Of a stretch of 9,557 bases of DNA, positions 1-6,403 are shown in pieces. Position 1 is the first letter of the stretch. The number at the start of each line of letters is the position of its first letter. Origin of the DNA: Gammaproteobacteria bacterium. Its GTDB lineage: Bacteria; Pseudomonadota; Gammaproteobacteria; Pseudomonadales; Halomonadaceae. The notes under the pieces were generated by a model. That model had not been told where the DNA came from, made no database searches, and saw only the letters and a program-made list of their open reading frames with translations. A program made the position numbers and the translations under genes. Location of the stretch: NCBI GenBank assembly GCA_023485185.1, contig JAMCZP010000299.1, positions 1 to 9,557 on the forward strand. The letters run 5' to 3'.

Positions 1-95
1 ATCGGTTGAAATGCCATTGTAAATGCAAAAGGTACTGGTGAATCGCAACGCTTACAGTGCCCGTTCACCCTGGCACAGTGGTGTTGTGCTGACAT
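1..95 (-). CDS. possible small Cys-rich protein, partial (runs off left edge)
   Basis: From an ATG at 95 a minus-strand frame stays open for 31 codons to the window edge. It begins MSAQHHCARVNGHCKRC and continues with DSPVPFAF, giving cysteines at 7, 14 and 17 with a CxxC pair that could bind a metal. It starts 30 nt after the stop of the EamA permease gene on the same strand, and I see no terminator between them, so it could be the next gene of that transcript. The Shine-Dalgarno is only fair (TTGGA about 5 nt before the ATG). I do not recognise the family. A 31-codon open frame could occur by chance, so this is a tentative call. Confidence 0.33.
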   Translation of the reverse strand, partial: MSAQHHCARVNGHCKRCDSPVPFAFTMAFQP

Positions 96-125
96 GTTTA
101 TCCAAGCCTTGGCATTAAATTATCG

Positions 126-1058
126 TTATCCCGCTTTATTAGCAGGTTTTCGAACCACCATCACCACCCCGATAATGGCTACTACCATTCCTGCTAGTCC
201 TAGCAAAGGTAGACGCTCGTCAAATAGCCACCACGCTTGAAGCGCTGTGACCGGCGGCACAAGATAAAAAAGACTCGCAACCCGCGAGGCCTCCCCCTTT
301 TTAATCAAGGCCATCAGTAACAGGATAGCGGCTATTGAGAGAATCAATACCAGCCAAGCAAGCGTCAGTACAAAGGTACTGCTCCACTCCACCTGACGAG
401 TCTCAAATAGCAGTGCGCCGCCCCCCAGCAGAGCACCCGCTGCCAAATACTGAATAACGGCGCCAGAAAGTAGCGGCATCGTGGTGCAGTAGCGCTTTTG
501 ATACAGCGTTCCCAGCGAAATACCGAGCAAAGCGGCGGTGACGCAGAGTAGAGCACTAATACCGAAGCCATCGAAGAGTGCATCACCCATTTCCAGCTTA
601 CTACCTAACACTAAGCTTATCCCGAGCAAGCCTAGTATTAGGCCCACCCATTGGCGTTTTGAAAGTGTTTCACCCAATAAAGGCCCGGCAAAAGCAGCAG
701 TCAAAAGAGGTTGAAGCCCCACTAGGAGGGCCGCTAAGCCGGCAGGCATACCTAAGTAGATACCGTAAAAAACGCCGCCCAGATAAGCACCATGGACAAG
801 AAAACCCGATATTGCGATGTGTGTCCATAACCTGGGCGATGAGGGCCATGGAATTCGTATTAAAAGTACCAAAGGGATCAAAAGTATCAGGGTGAGCACA
901 AAACGAATAAACAAAAACGTAAAGGGTTCTGCATAGGGCAGGCCAAATTTAGCCCCAATAAATCCAGTGCTCCAAAGTAGGACAAAAAGTGCGGGCATTG
1001 CTGCCAACCCTGCTGAGGTGCGATCAACTGAACGCAAGTTACTAAAAATATTGCTCAT
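126..1058 (-). CDS. EamA/DMT-family permease
   Basis: This 310-residue inner-membrane protein has about ten hydrophobic segments arranged as two EamA repeats (roughly residues 22-152 and 165-304), the usual size and layout for the drug/metabolite transporter superfamily. Repeat 1 ends with the typical GLAALLVGLQPLLTA helix, a conserved GE at 129-130, then QWVG and GLLGISLVL. Repeat 2 has SRVASLFYLVPPVTAL, then AWWLFDE and a final GMVVAIIGV helix. Family members export amino acids, purines or other metabolites, and the substrate cannot be read from the sequence. The ATG at 1058 is preceded by GGGAA at about 5 nt. The gene is divergent from the DUF4168 gene, with about 146 nt between them. Confidence 0.9.
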   Translation of the reverse strand: MSNIFSNLRSVDRTSAGLAAMPALFVLLWSTGFIGAKFGLPYAEPFTFLFIRFVLTLILLIPLVLLIRIPWPSSPRLWTHIAISGFLVHGAYLGGVFYGIYLGMPAGLAALLVGLQPLLTAAFAGPLLGETLSKRQWVGLILGLLGISLVLGSKLEMGDALFDGFGISALLCVTAALLGISLGTLYQKRYCTTMPLLSGAVIQYLAAGALLGGGALLFETRQVEWSSTFVLTLAWLVLILSIAAILLLMALIKKGEASRVASLFYLVPPVTALQAWWLFDERLPLLGLAGMVVAIIGVVMVVRKPANKAG

Positions 1059-1191
1059 ATAGTTCCCGTGGTGGCGTGCTACAATTTAGCTTTTGGTTAC
1101 TTATTGTTCTTTTTGTTACTGACTTTTACATATTTAGTTGAACCTGATGGGAAATGCCGCGTCACAGTGGGCACATCCATAACGTGTAAAT
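1059..1191. promoter_or_regulatory. divergent intergenic region between EamA and DUF4168 genes
   Basis: About 130 nt separate two divergent starts, so promoters for both genes must lie here or overlap the 5' ends. The core at roughly 1080-1140 is AT-rich (runs such as TTTTTGTTACTGACTTTTACATATTTAG), while the flanks are GC-richer. I found no pair of -35 and -10 boxes that fits sigma70 well on either strand, so no exact promoter is called. No hairpin or operator-like palindrome stands out. Confidence 0.4.
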
Positions 1192-1195
1192 GAGG
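1192..1195 (+). promoter_or_regulatory. Shine-Dalgarno that fixes the DUF4168 start at 1205
   Basis: GAGG (within TGAGGT) sits 9 nt before the ATG at 1205. The longer in-frame ATG at 1190 overlaps this motif and has no purine-rich site in front of it. The start at 1205 also gives a cleaner signal peptide. Confidence 0.6.
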
Positions 1196-1204
1196 TTTCT
1201 TACT

Positions 1205-1597
1205 ATGCAACGTTTAACTGCTCTGTTCTCTGCTGCTCTGCTCGCCACTGGTTTAATGGCAACTACTGCCCACGCCCAGCAAGCGCAAGACCCTGCACAA
1301 GATCCGATGGCTACTCAACAAGCAGCCCCAGCCCAGGATTTTTCTGATGACCAGCTCCAGCAGTTTGCCGATGCTTCTCAAGAAATCGCTGTTATTTCCC
1401 AAGAGTACACTCAGCGTCTTCAGGAAGCAGAAGATGAATCAGCACAGCAGGAAGTGCGCACCGAAGCCAACGATCGCATGATCGAAGTGGTTGAAGACAG
1501 CGGCCTAGATGTTGATACCTTCAACGCGATTGGTCAATCTATTCAGCAAGATCCTGAAATGATGCAGCGCGTTCAGGAAATGGCTAATCAGTCATAA
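1205..1597 (+). CDS. exported DUF4168 domain protein
   Basis: The protein has 130 residues from the ATG at 1205 (an in-frame ATG at 1190 would add five). Residues 1-24 form a Sec signal peptide: a short basic end, a hydrophobic core (LFSAALLATGLMA), and an AHA cleavage site before QQ. A Gln/Pro/Ala-rich linker (25-44) leads into a helical DUF4168 region (about 45-128) that begins FSDDQLQQFADASQEI and ends with the family-like DPEMMQRVQEM. The protein contains no lysine, and about one fifth of the mature chain is glutamine. It is probably periplasmic or loosely envelope-associated. DUF4168 has no established function known to me. The gene stands alone and is followed by a strong terminator about 100 nt downstream. 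Confidence 0.85.
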   Translation: MQRLTALFSAALLATGLMATTAHAQQAQDPAQDPMATQQAAPAQDFSDDQLQQFADASQEIAVISQEYTQRLQEAEDESAQQEVRTEANDRMIEVVEDSGLDVDTFNAIGQSIQQDPEMMQRVQEMANQS

Positions 1598-1700
1598 GCA
1601 TCATGATGGCGCTCTGATTGGGAGCATCAGTTGAGGTTACTGTTTGCATTGGGGTGGTAATGCCTCAGCAAGAGCTTCTATCAACGTGACTCTTATCATT

Positions 1701-1732
1701 AAAAGCCCGGCACTCACAGTGTCGGGCTTTTT
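1701..1732 (+). terminator. rho-independent terminator after DUF4168 gene
   Basis: A 14-bp stem (AAAAGCCCGGCACT at 1701-1714 with AGTGTCGGGCTTTT at 1718-1731, one G-U pair) closes a 3-nt loop and ends in a run of five T followed by ATT. The A-run on the left makes it potentially bidirectional, but there is no minus-strand gene upstream that would need it. Confidence 0.9.
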
Positions 1733-1815
1733 ATTGCGTAAGATTTATGCTCAGCGGGGTTTACGTGGTCTGGCCGCCCCTCCACACTTTACATCGCATA
1801 TGACCAGTAAGCCTT

Positions 1816-1821
1816 AGGAGG
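1816..1821 (+). promoter_or_regulatory. consensus Shine-Dalgarno for the DUF294 gene
   Basis: A perfect AGGAGG lies 4 nt before the ATG at 1826. The spacing is slightly short, but the full anti-SD match supports this start. The stretch 1740-1815 must carry the promoter. I see no convincing -35/-10 pair there. Confidence 0.7.
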
Positions 1822-1825
1822 CGGT

Positions 1826-3736
1826 ATGGACGTCGAGTTGTTAGAAATACGCCAACATATGGGCCGTTTCCCTCCATTTGATGGGCTCTCGGATGAACTG
1901 CTCGATGCGATTGCTGAGCAAGTAGAGGTTAGCTACTTCAAAACAGGCAGCGACATCTTAGTGCTCAACGAGACCCTTAATGACTTGTGTTATATCCGCA
2001 GCGGCGCCGTCGAGGTTTATCGTAGCCAGGGAGAGCTCTATAACCGTTTGGGTGAGGGCGATATTTTTGGTCATTTCAGTTTGCTGCGAAATCATAAGGT
2101 GCGATTTCCTGCTAAGGCTATTGAAGATAGCTTGCTCTATTTTATCCCCAATACGGTCTTTCAGCGGCTGTGTGAAGAGGATGACCACTTTGCCGATTTT
2201 GTAGAGCTTGAGCGGCCACGGCTGGAAACTGCCGCTGAGCAGCAAAAAAAATCTAACGACATGATGGTGACGCGGATTCGTAAGTTAGTGACCCGCTACC
2301 CGGTCATGGTCGAAGCATCTACCAGTGTTCAGCTAGCGGCTCAGCAGATGAGTGAAGCCCAAGCATCGGCGCTGCTGGTAATAAAAGAGGGTAGTAATAA
2401 TCCGCGCTTCAGTTTTGAAGACAGCGAAGGGTTGACGTGGCAAATGTGTGGGATTTTAACCGACAGCGACTTTCGCACTCGCATTGTAGCGGAAGGCTTG
2501 TCGCCTCTGGCACCGGTAGGCGAGGTGGTGTCCTCCCGGCTTATTACTATTCAATCAGATGCTTCTATCTATGAAGCAATGCTGACAATGCTGCGTAGCA
2601 ACGTGCACCATTTGCCGGTTATTTACCGTCAGCGCCCCGTAGGCGTGGTGCATTTATCCGACATTATCCGCTATGAAACCCATAGCGGACTCTATCTTGT
2701 CAGCAATATTTTTAACCAGTCCAGTGCCCAAGGACTTGCGCGCCTAGCGCCAGATGTAAGAGCAGCATTTGTGCGTATGGTGCAAGAGGGCGCTAACTCA
2801 CAGATGGTGGGCAGTGCGCTCTCCACTATCGGCCGTAGCTTTACGCGGCGTTTGCTGGAAATGGCTGAAGCGGAGCTGGGGCCGCCGCCGGTACCTTACT
2901 GCTTTATGGTCAATGGCTCCATGGCGCGCAATGAGCAAAGCATTGTGACCGACCAGGATAATGCGCTGATCCTATCTGATGATTTTGATCCTAAACTGCA
3001 TGATGACTACTTTTATGCGCTGGCCAAAATTGTCAGTGATGGGTTAGATACCTGCGGCTACACCTATTGCAAAGGTGATGTAATGGCTACCAATACCCAG
3101 TGGCGTCAGCCGTTGAGAGTTTGGAAGCGTTACTTTCAGGACTGGATGGCGAACCCCACTCCGGAACGGCTGCTGCACAGTTCGATTTTCTTTGATTTAG
3201 ATAGCTGCTATGGCGAAGACCACTACGTGGAGACGCTGCAAGATTTGATTGCCGAAACAGCGCCTAAATCGCCGCTGTTCTTAGCAGCAATGTCGCGCAA
3301 TGCGCTTAATCGCACCCCACCGCTAGGGTTTTTCCGCACCTTTGTGATGGAGCAAGATGGAAAGCACAACAACTCTATCAATCTTAAGCGGCGTGGCACT
3401 GCTCCCATGGTCGATTTAGTGCGTATCCACGCCTTGGCCTGCGGCTCAAAAGCACAGAACACGTTCCAGCGCTTGAACGAGATTGGTAATACTCAGCTGT
3501 TGGCAACAGGGATGAGCGAAAAGCTGAGCTACGCGTTTGAGTTCTTATGTATGTCTCGGGTACGCCACCAGATGATTGATCTGCAGGAAGATCGCCTGCC
3601 TGACAACAATATCGAGCCGGAAAACGTTGAGGACAGCGAACGTCACACCTTGAAAGACGCCTTCCAGGTGCTCAGTAATGCACAGAAGTTTTTGAAGTTT
3701 CGCTATCCAATGCCCGCCCAGCGGCAGGGGCGTTAA
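1826..3736 (+). CDS. cNMP-binding/CBS-pair/DUF294 nucleotidyltransferase-like protein
   Basis: This 636-residue cytosolic protein has four parts. Residues about 14-130 form a cNMP-binding (CAP_ED-type) fold with GEGDIFGHFSLL at 76-87. Residues about 150-285 hold two CBS motifs, each ending in a typical signature (GILTDSDF at 209-216, PVGVVHLSDII at 271-281). Residues about 330-480 form the DUF294 nucleotidyltransferase-like domain, with GSMARNE at 364-370 and TDQDNALI at 375-382 supplying the paired acidic residues D376 and D378. The C-terminal helical DUF294_C part contains KAQNTFQRLNEIG. GlnD is the best-known relative of this arrangement, so nucleotidyl transfer controlled by ligand binding is plausible, but the target is unknown. 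In the cNMP fold the residue aligning with the ribose-contacting Glu of CAP is His83, so cAMP binding is doubtful. The gene is followed one base later by an exonuclease gene. Confidence 0.9.
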   Translation: MDVELLEIRQHMGRFPPFDGLSDELLDAIAEQVEVSYFKTGSDILVLNETLNDLCYIRSGAVEVYRSQGELYNRLGEGDIFGHFSLLRNHKVRFPAKAIEDSLLYFIPNTVFQRLCEEDDHFADFVELERPRLETAAEQQKKSNDMMVTRIRKLVTRYPVMVEASTSVQLAAQQMSEAQASALLVIKEGSNNPRFSFEDSEGLTWQMCGILTDSDFRTRIVAEGLSPLAPVGEVVSSRLITIQSDASIYEAMLTMLRSNVHHLPVIYRQRPVGVVHLSDIIRYETHSGLYLVSNIFNQSSAQGLARLAPDVRAAFVRMVQEGANSQMVGSALSTIGRSFTRRLLEMAEAELGPPPVPYCFMVNGSMARNEQSIVTDQDNALILSDDFDPKLHDDYFYALAKIVSDGLDTCGYTYCKGDVMATNTQWRQPLRVWKRYFQDWMANPTPERLLHSSIFFDLDSCYGEDHYVETLQDLIAETAPKSPLFLAAMSRNALNRTPPLGFFRTFVMEQDGKHNNSINLKRRGTAPMVDLVRIHALACGSKAQNTFQRLNEIGNTQLLATGMSEKLSYAFEFLCMSRVRHQMIDLQEDRLPDNNIEPENVEDSERHTLKDAFQVLSNAQKFLKFRYPMPAQRQGR

Positions 3737-3737
3737 G

Positions 3738-4463
3738 ATGAAGGGAATACGGCCACGTCAAAAAATAACCCAGGCTGATTGGATAGGCTATATGGCTCAG
3801 CGTGCGCAGCGTGCGAGTAATCCAGCCATTCAGCAGTTCTTTGCGACCACCCTGCCTGACCCGGAAACGCCGATTGCTGACGTACCTATGGTGGCGATGG
3901 ATCTTGAGACAACAGGGCTAGATGAGCACCGCCACGCGATAGTCAGTATCGGCTTGGTGCCGTTTACGCTTAAGCGTATTAAGCTTGCCGAACGGCGCTA
4001 TTGGGTGGTGAATCCTTCGCGGCCACTGGCAGAAGCCTCTATTGCTTTCCATCACATTACCCACTCGGAGATCGCCCAGGCGCCGGATTTAGATGTGGTA
4101 CTGGATGAGTTGCTAGCGCAATTAGCTGGGCGCTTAGTCGTGGTTCACTTTCGCAATATTGAGCGTCCCTTTTTGGATGCTGCCGTTAAGGCTCGTCGTG
4201 GGGAAGGGGTGCTGTTTCCGATGATTGATACCATGTCGCTGGAAGCGAGGCGACATCGCCAAACACTGTGGGCGCGTTTTTGTCGCTGGCTAGGCCGCCC
4301 GCCGGTTTCTATTCGCCTGCATGCCAGCCGCGAGCGCTATGGCTTGCCTGCTTATCAAGGGCATCATGCGTTAGTAGACGCACTAGCCACTGCAGAATTG
4401 TTACAGGCGCAAATTGCCACCCACTACCGGCCCGAAACGCCGCTAAAAGACATCTGGTGTTGA
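3738..4463 (+). CDS. DEDDh-type 3'-5' exonuclease (DnaQ-like)
   Basis: The protein has 241 residues. Exo I is at 53-62 (AMDLETTGLD, with metal ligands D55 and E57). Exo II is at 136-146 (VHFRNIERPFL), where the usual Asp is E142. Exo III is at 208-216 (GHHALVDAL, with H209 and D214). Residues 1-45 are a helical, basic extension before the catalytic core. These motifs place it with the RNase T/DNA polymerase III epsilon exonuclease fold, but a stand-alone enzyme coupled to a signalling protein is more likely than a replication proofreader. Its ATG is one base past the stop of the DUF294 gene, and AGGGG at 3726-3730 gives a 7-nt spacing, so the two are co-transcribed and probably translationally coupled. 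The nucleic-acid substrate is unknown. Confidence 0.87.
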   Translation: MKGIRPRQKITQADWIGYMAQRAQRASNPAIQQFFATTLPDPETPIADVPMVAMDLETTGLDEHRHAIVSIGLVPFTLKRIKLAERRYWVVNPSRPLAEASIAFHHITHSEIAQAPDLDVVLDELLAQLAGRLVVVHFRNIERPFLDAAVKARRGEGVLFPMIDTMSLEARRHRQTLWARFCRWLGRPPVSIRLHASRERYGLPAYQGHHALVDALATAELLQAQIATHYRPETPLKDIWC

Positions 4464-4490
4464 AGGCCATCGGCTATTAAGGGGCACAGT

Positions 4491-4520
4491 AAAAAACAGG
4501 CAACCCAGTGGGTTGCCCGT
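4491..4520 (-). terminator. terminator between convergent exonuclease and BCCT genes
   Basis: An 8-bp perfect stem (GGCAACCC at 4499-4506, loop AGT, GGGTTGCC at 4510-4517) lies between the two convergent stops. On the minus strand the stem is followed by TG and then six T (4496-4491), a good signal for the BCCT transcript. On the plus strand only CGTTTG follows, so it could also stop the exonuclease transcript but more weakly. Confidence 0.8.
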
Positions 4521-4544
4521 TTGCTTACTAGCGTTAAGACGTTT

Positions 4545-6185
4545 TTAAACGGCTTTTGGCTCGCTCATCAATCCCTTGATGATCGCATAACACGCCACCA
4601 GCAGAATGATCGTGAACGGGAAGCCGGTGGATACCGCCATGGTTTGTAGTGCAGTTAAACCGCCACCTAACAGCAGCGCAATCGCAATCGCCCCTTCAAT
4701 AATGGCCCAGAACACGCGCTGAGGTGTCGGTGCATCGACCTTACCGCCAGCGGTGATTGAGTCAATCACCAACGAGCCTGAGTCAGATGACGTTACGAAG
4801 AACACGATGACCAGCACAATGGCGACGAAAGAGGTGATCTGTGATAGCGGTAGTTGCTCAAGCATGATGAATAGCTGGAGATCAACGCCTGCGTCACGGA
4901 CGGCTTCAATGCCTTGGCTTACATACTGGTCAATGGCGGTGCCGCCAAAGGTGGTCATCCATAAGACGGATACTGTGGACGGCACCAGCATTACCGAGAT
5001 TAGAAATTCACGCACGGTACGGCCACGGGAAACCCGTGCGATAAACATACCTACATAAGGAGACCAGGAGATCCACCACGCCCAGTAGAAGGCCGTCCAG
5101 CCTTGGCTGAAGTTGGCGTCTTCACGACCGAATGGATTAGATAGCGCAGGCAGGTGAACCACATAGTTGAGCAAATTCTCAAAGAATCCGGTGGCAATCA
5201 GTAGGGTAGGACCAACCGCGATGACAAAGAAAAGTAGCATTGCCGCCAGTATAATGTTGATTTTGGAGAGCAACTGAACGCCCTTATCAACACCGGCAAC
5301 AATGGATCCAATAGCAATAATCGTAATACCCACGATCAATAGGATCATGGTGATATCACTTTCCGGCGCGCCAAACAGGTAGCTTATACCCGCAGCGGCT
5401 TGGGTAGCACCAAGGCCAAGGGAAGTAGCGAGACCAAACAGTGTGGCGAATACAGCCAGAATATCAATCACATGGCCTGGCCAGCCCCATACGCGTTCAC
5501 CCAAAATAGGGTAAAACACTGAACGCATGGAGAGCGGTAGCCCTTTATTGAAAGAGAATAAAGCAAGCGATAGTGCGACGACGGCGTAGATGGCCCAAGG
5601 GTGCAAGCCCCAATGAAAAATGGTGGCCGCCATACCTAGTGCAGCAGCAGCGGCTGCATCACCTTCCGCGCCGCCCAAGGGTGCCCAGCTGTCACCATCG
5701 AGCGAGGTGCCAAAATGGGTTAGGGGCTCATTCACGCCGAAGAACATTAGCCCGATGCCCATGCCAGCAGCAAACAGCATGGAAAACCAGCCCACATAAG
5801 TGAAATCGGGCTTGGCATCGGCGCCGCCAATGCGGATTTTACCCAATGGTGAGAAGATCAAACCAATACACAGGATAACGAAAATATTGGCGGCAGAAAT
5901 AAAGAACCATGACAAATTGCCGGTTAAAAAACCGAAAATCGCGTCATACATAGGCGCGATGGTATCTTGCAGCGCAAGGGTCAGGATAACGAATAGCAGC
6001 ACAACCAATGCCGAGATAGTGAAAACCTTGCCGTGTAGGTCAAGGTTGACACCCATGGTATTGGTCGTGATGTTGTCTTGGCCGATTACGTAATCGGTAT
6101 CAATCAGATTCGCCGGGCCATCTGGGGCAGGAATGCCTTCAGAAACCGGCTCTTCATCGGGGCGTTTTGGGTCGTGGTTATCCAC
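4545..6185 (-). CDS. BCCT-family betaine/choline/carnitine-type Na+-coupled transporter
   Basis: This 546-residue inner-membrane carrier has about 12 helices after an acidic hydrophilic N-terminus of about 50 residues. TM3 carries GMGIG (141-145), the glycine stretch seen in Na+/betaine carriers such as BetP. TM4 carries HWGLHPWAIY (191-200), whose W192, W197 and Y200 match the BetP aromatic substrate box. The family signature is AGVDKGVQLLS (297-307), and TM8 has FYWAWWISWSPYVGMF (367-382) with W370, W371 and W374. A TSSDSG segment (465-470) fits the second sodium site together with F462. Betaine or a similar trimethylammonium solute is likely, but choline or ectoine cannot be excluded. The tail after TM12 is only about 10-12 residues, so the long C-terminal osmosensing domain of BetP is absent. 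The start is GTG, with GAGAGG 5 nt upstream. Confidence 0.93.
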   Translation of the reverse strand: MDNHDPKRPDEEPVSEGIPAPDGPANLIDTDYVIGQDNITTNTMGVNLDLHGKVFTISALVVLLFVILTLALQDTIAPMYDAIFGFLTGNLSWFFISAANIFVILCIGLIFSPLGKIRIGGADAKPDFTYVGWFSMLFAAGMGIGLMFFGVNEPLTHFGTSLDGDSWAPLGGAEGDAAAAAALGMAATIFHWGLHPWAIYAVVALSLALFSFNKGLPLSMRSVFYPILGERVWGWPGHVIDILAVFATLFGLATSLGLGATQAAAGISYLFGAPESDITMILLIVGITIIAIGSIVAGVDKGVQLLSKINIILAAMLLFFVIAVGPTLLIATGFFENLLNYVVHLPALSNPFGREDANFSQGWTAFYWAWWISWSPYVGMFIARVSRGRTVREFLISVMLVPSTVSVLWMTTFGGTAIDQYVSQGIEAVRDAGVDLQLFIMLEQLPLSQITSFVAIVLVIVFFVTSSDSGSLVIDSITAGGKVDAPTPQRVFWAIIEGAIAIALLLGGGLTALQTMAVSTGFPFTIILLVACYAIIKGLMSEPKAV

Positions 6186-6190
6186 TGGAG

Positions 6191-6196
6191 CCTCTC
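6191..6196 (-). promoter_or_regulatory. Shine-Dalgarno supporting the GTG start of the BCCT gene
   Basis: Read on the minus strand, GAGAGG ends 5 nt before the GTG at 6185-6183. The first in-frame ATG would be Met44, which would remove most of the N-terminal cytoplasmic tail and has no comparable site. The GTG is therefore the preferred start. Confidence 0.65.
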
Positions 6197-6202
6197 TATT
6201 TT

Positions 6203-6236
6203 GATCAAGAAGAGTCGATCAAGAAGTGTCGATCAG
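6203..6236. repeat. 14-nt tandem repeat in the BCCT leader
   Basis: The plus strand shows GATCAAGAAGAGTC (6203-6216) followed directly by GATCAAGAAGTGTC (6217-6230), one mismatch in 14, and then a partial third copy starting GATCAG. The repeat ends a few bases before the BCCT Shine-Dalgarno and includes an 8-bp palindrome, TTGATCAA (6201-6208). It could be an operator or a leader-RNA element, or simply a local duplication. The function is not shown by the sequence. Confidence 0.7.
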
Positions 6237-6359
6237 AAACCAAAATGTGGCTATTAACCAACATCACATGGCGCGCTTTCGCGCTCACAATAGCAAATCT
6301 GATAAAACAACATTCAACGTACTGTAAGCAAGGGCGCACAAAACACTGTTTACAACGAC
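6237..6359 (-). promoter_or_regulatory. probable promoter region of the BCCT gene
   Basis: Because a terminator closes the upstream operon at 6380-6360, the BCCT gene needs its own promoter in this stretch. The best candidate on the minus strand is TTGAAT (6317-6312), a 19-nt spacer and an extended -10 TGCTATTGT (core 6292-6287). The spacer is longer than the optimum and the -10 is imperfect. A compact GC hairpin (GCGC with a GAAA loop on the minus strand, 6284-6273) lies just downstream and might sit in the leader RNA. Confidence 0.3.
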
Positions 6360-6380
6360 AAAAGAGGGCCGAAGCCCTCT
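6360..6380 (-). terminator. rho-independent terminator after the binding-protein gene
   Basis: On the minus strand AGAGGGC, loop TTCG, GCCCTCT forms a perfect 7-bp stem with a very stable UUCG tetraloop. It is followed by a short T run (four T counting the stem end). It starts 24 nt after the stop codon at 6404, which sets the end of the ABC-transporter operon and makes the BCCT gene a separate unit, apart from any readthrough. Confidence 0.82.
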
Positions 6381-6403
6381 AATGCGCTATACAAGCAGGC
6401 GAA

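Noticed and set aside
3..41. Plus-strand end of a gene entering from the left (RLKCHCKCKRYW then stop)
   Set aside because: Only 12 codons are available and the frame is antisense to the longer minus-strand open frame. There is nothing to support it.
73..89. GCACA/TGTGC inverted repeat after the EamA gene as its terminator
   Set aside because: Five-base-pair stem with a seven-base loop and no T run on the minus strand.
578..895. Plus-strand open frame of about 105 codons opposite the EamA permease
   Set aside because: It lies wholly antisense to a well-supported membrane protein, has a basic low-complexity translation with no domain, and lacks a ribosome site.
1606..1632. Weak hairpin just after the DUF4168 stop (GATG..CTC with GAGCATC)
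   Set aside because: The stem needs a three-base bulge and has no T run. The hairpin at 1701-1732 is a far better terminator.
4753..5058. Plus-strand frame opposite the BCCT gene
   Set aside because: Ser/Thr-rich translation mirrors the antisense of hydrophobic helices. It has no start signals and lies within a confident gene.
6273..6284. GC-rich palindrome GCGC-TTTC-GCGC as an operator
   Set aside because: Four base pairs of simple GC alternation are expected by chance in such DNA. It is mentioned only as a possible leader hairpin.
6167..6382. Plus-strand open frame crossing the BCCT start and leader
   Set aside because: It begins with TTG inside the BCCT gene, runs through the leader and the terminator hairpin, has no ribosome binding site and resembles no known protein.
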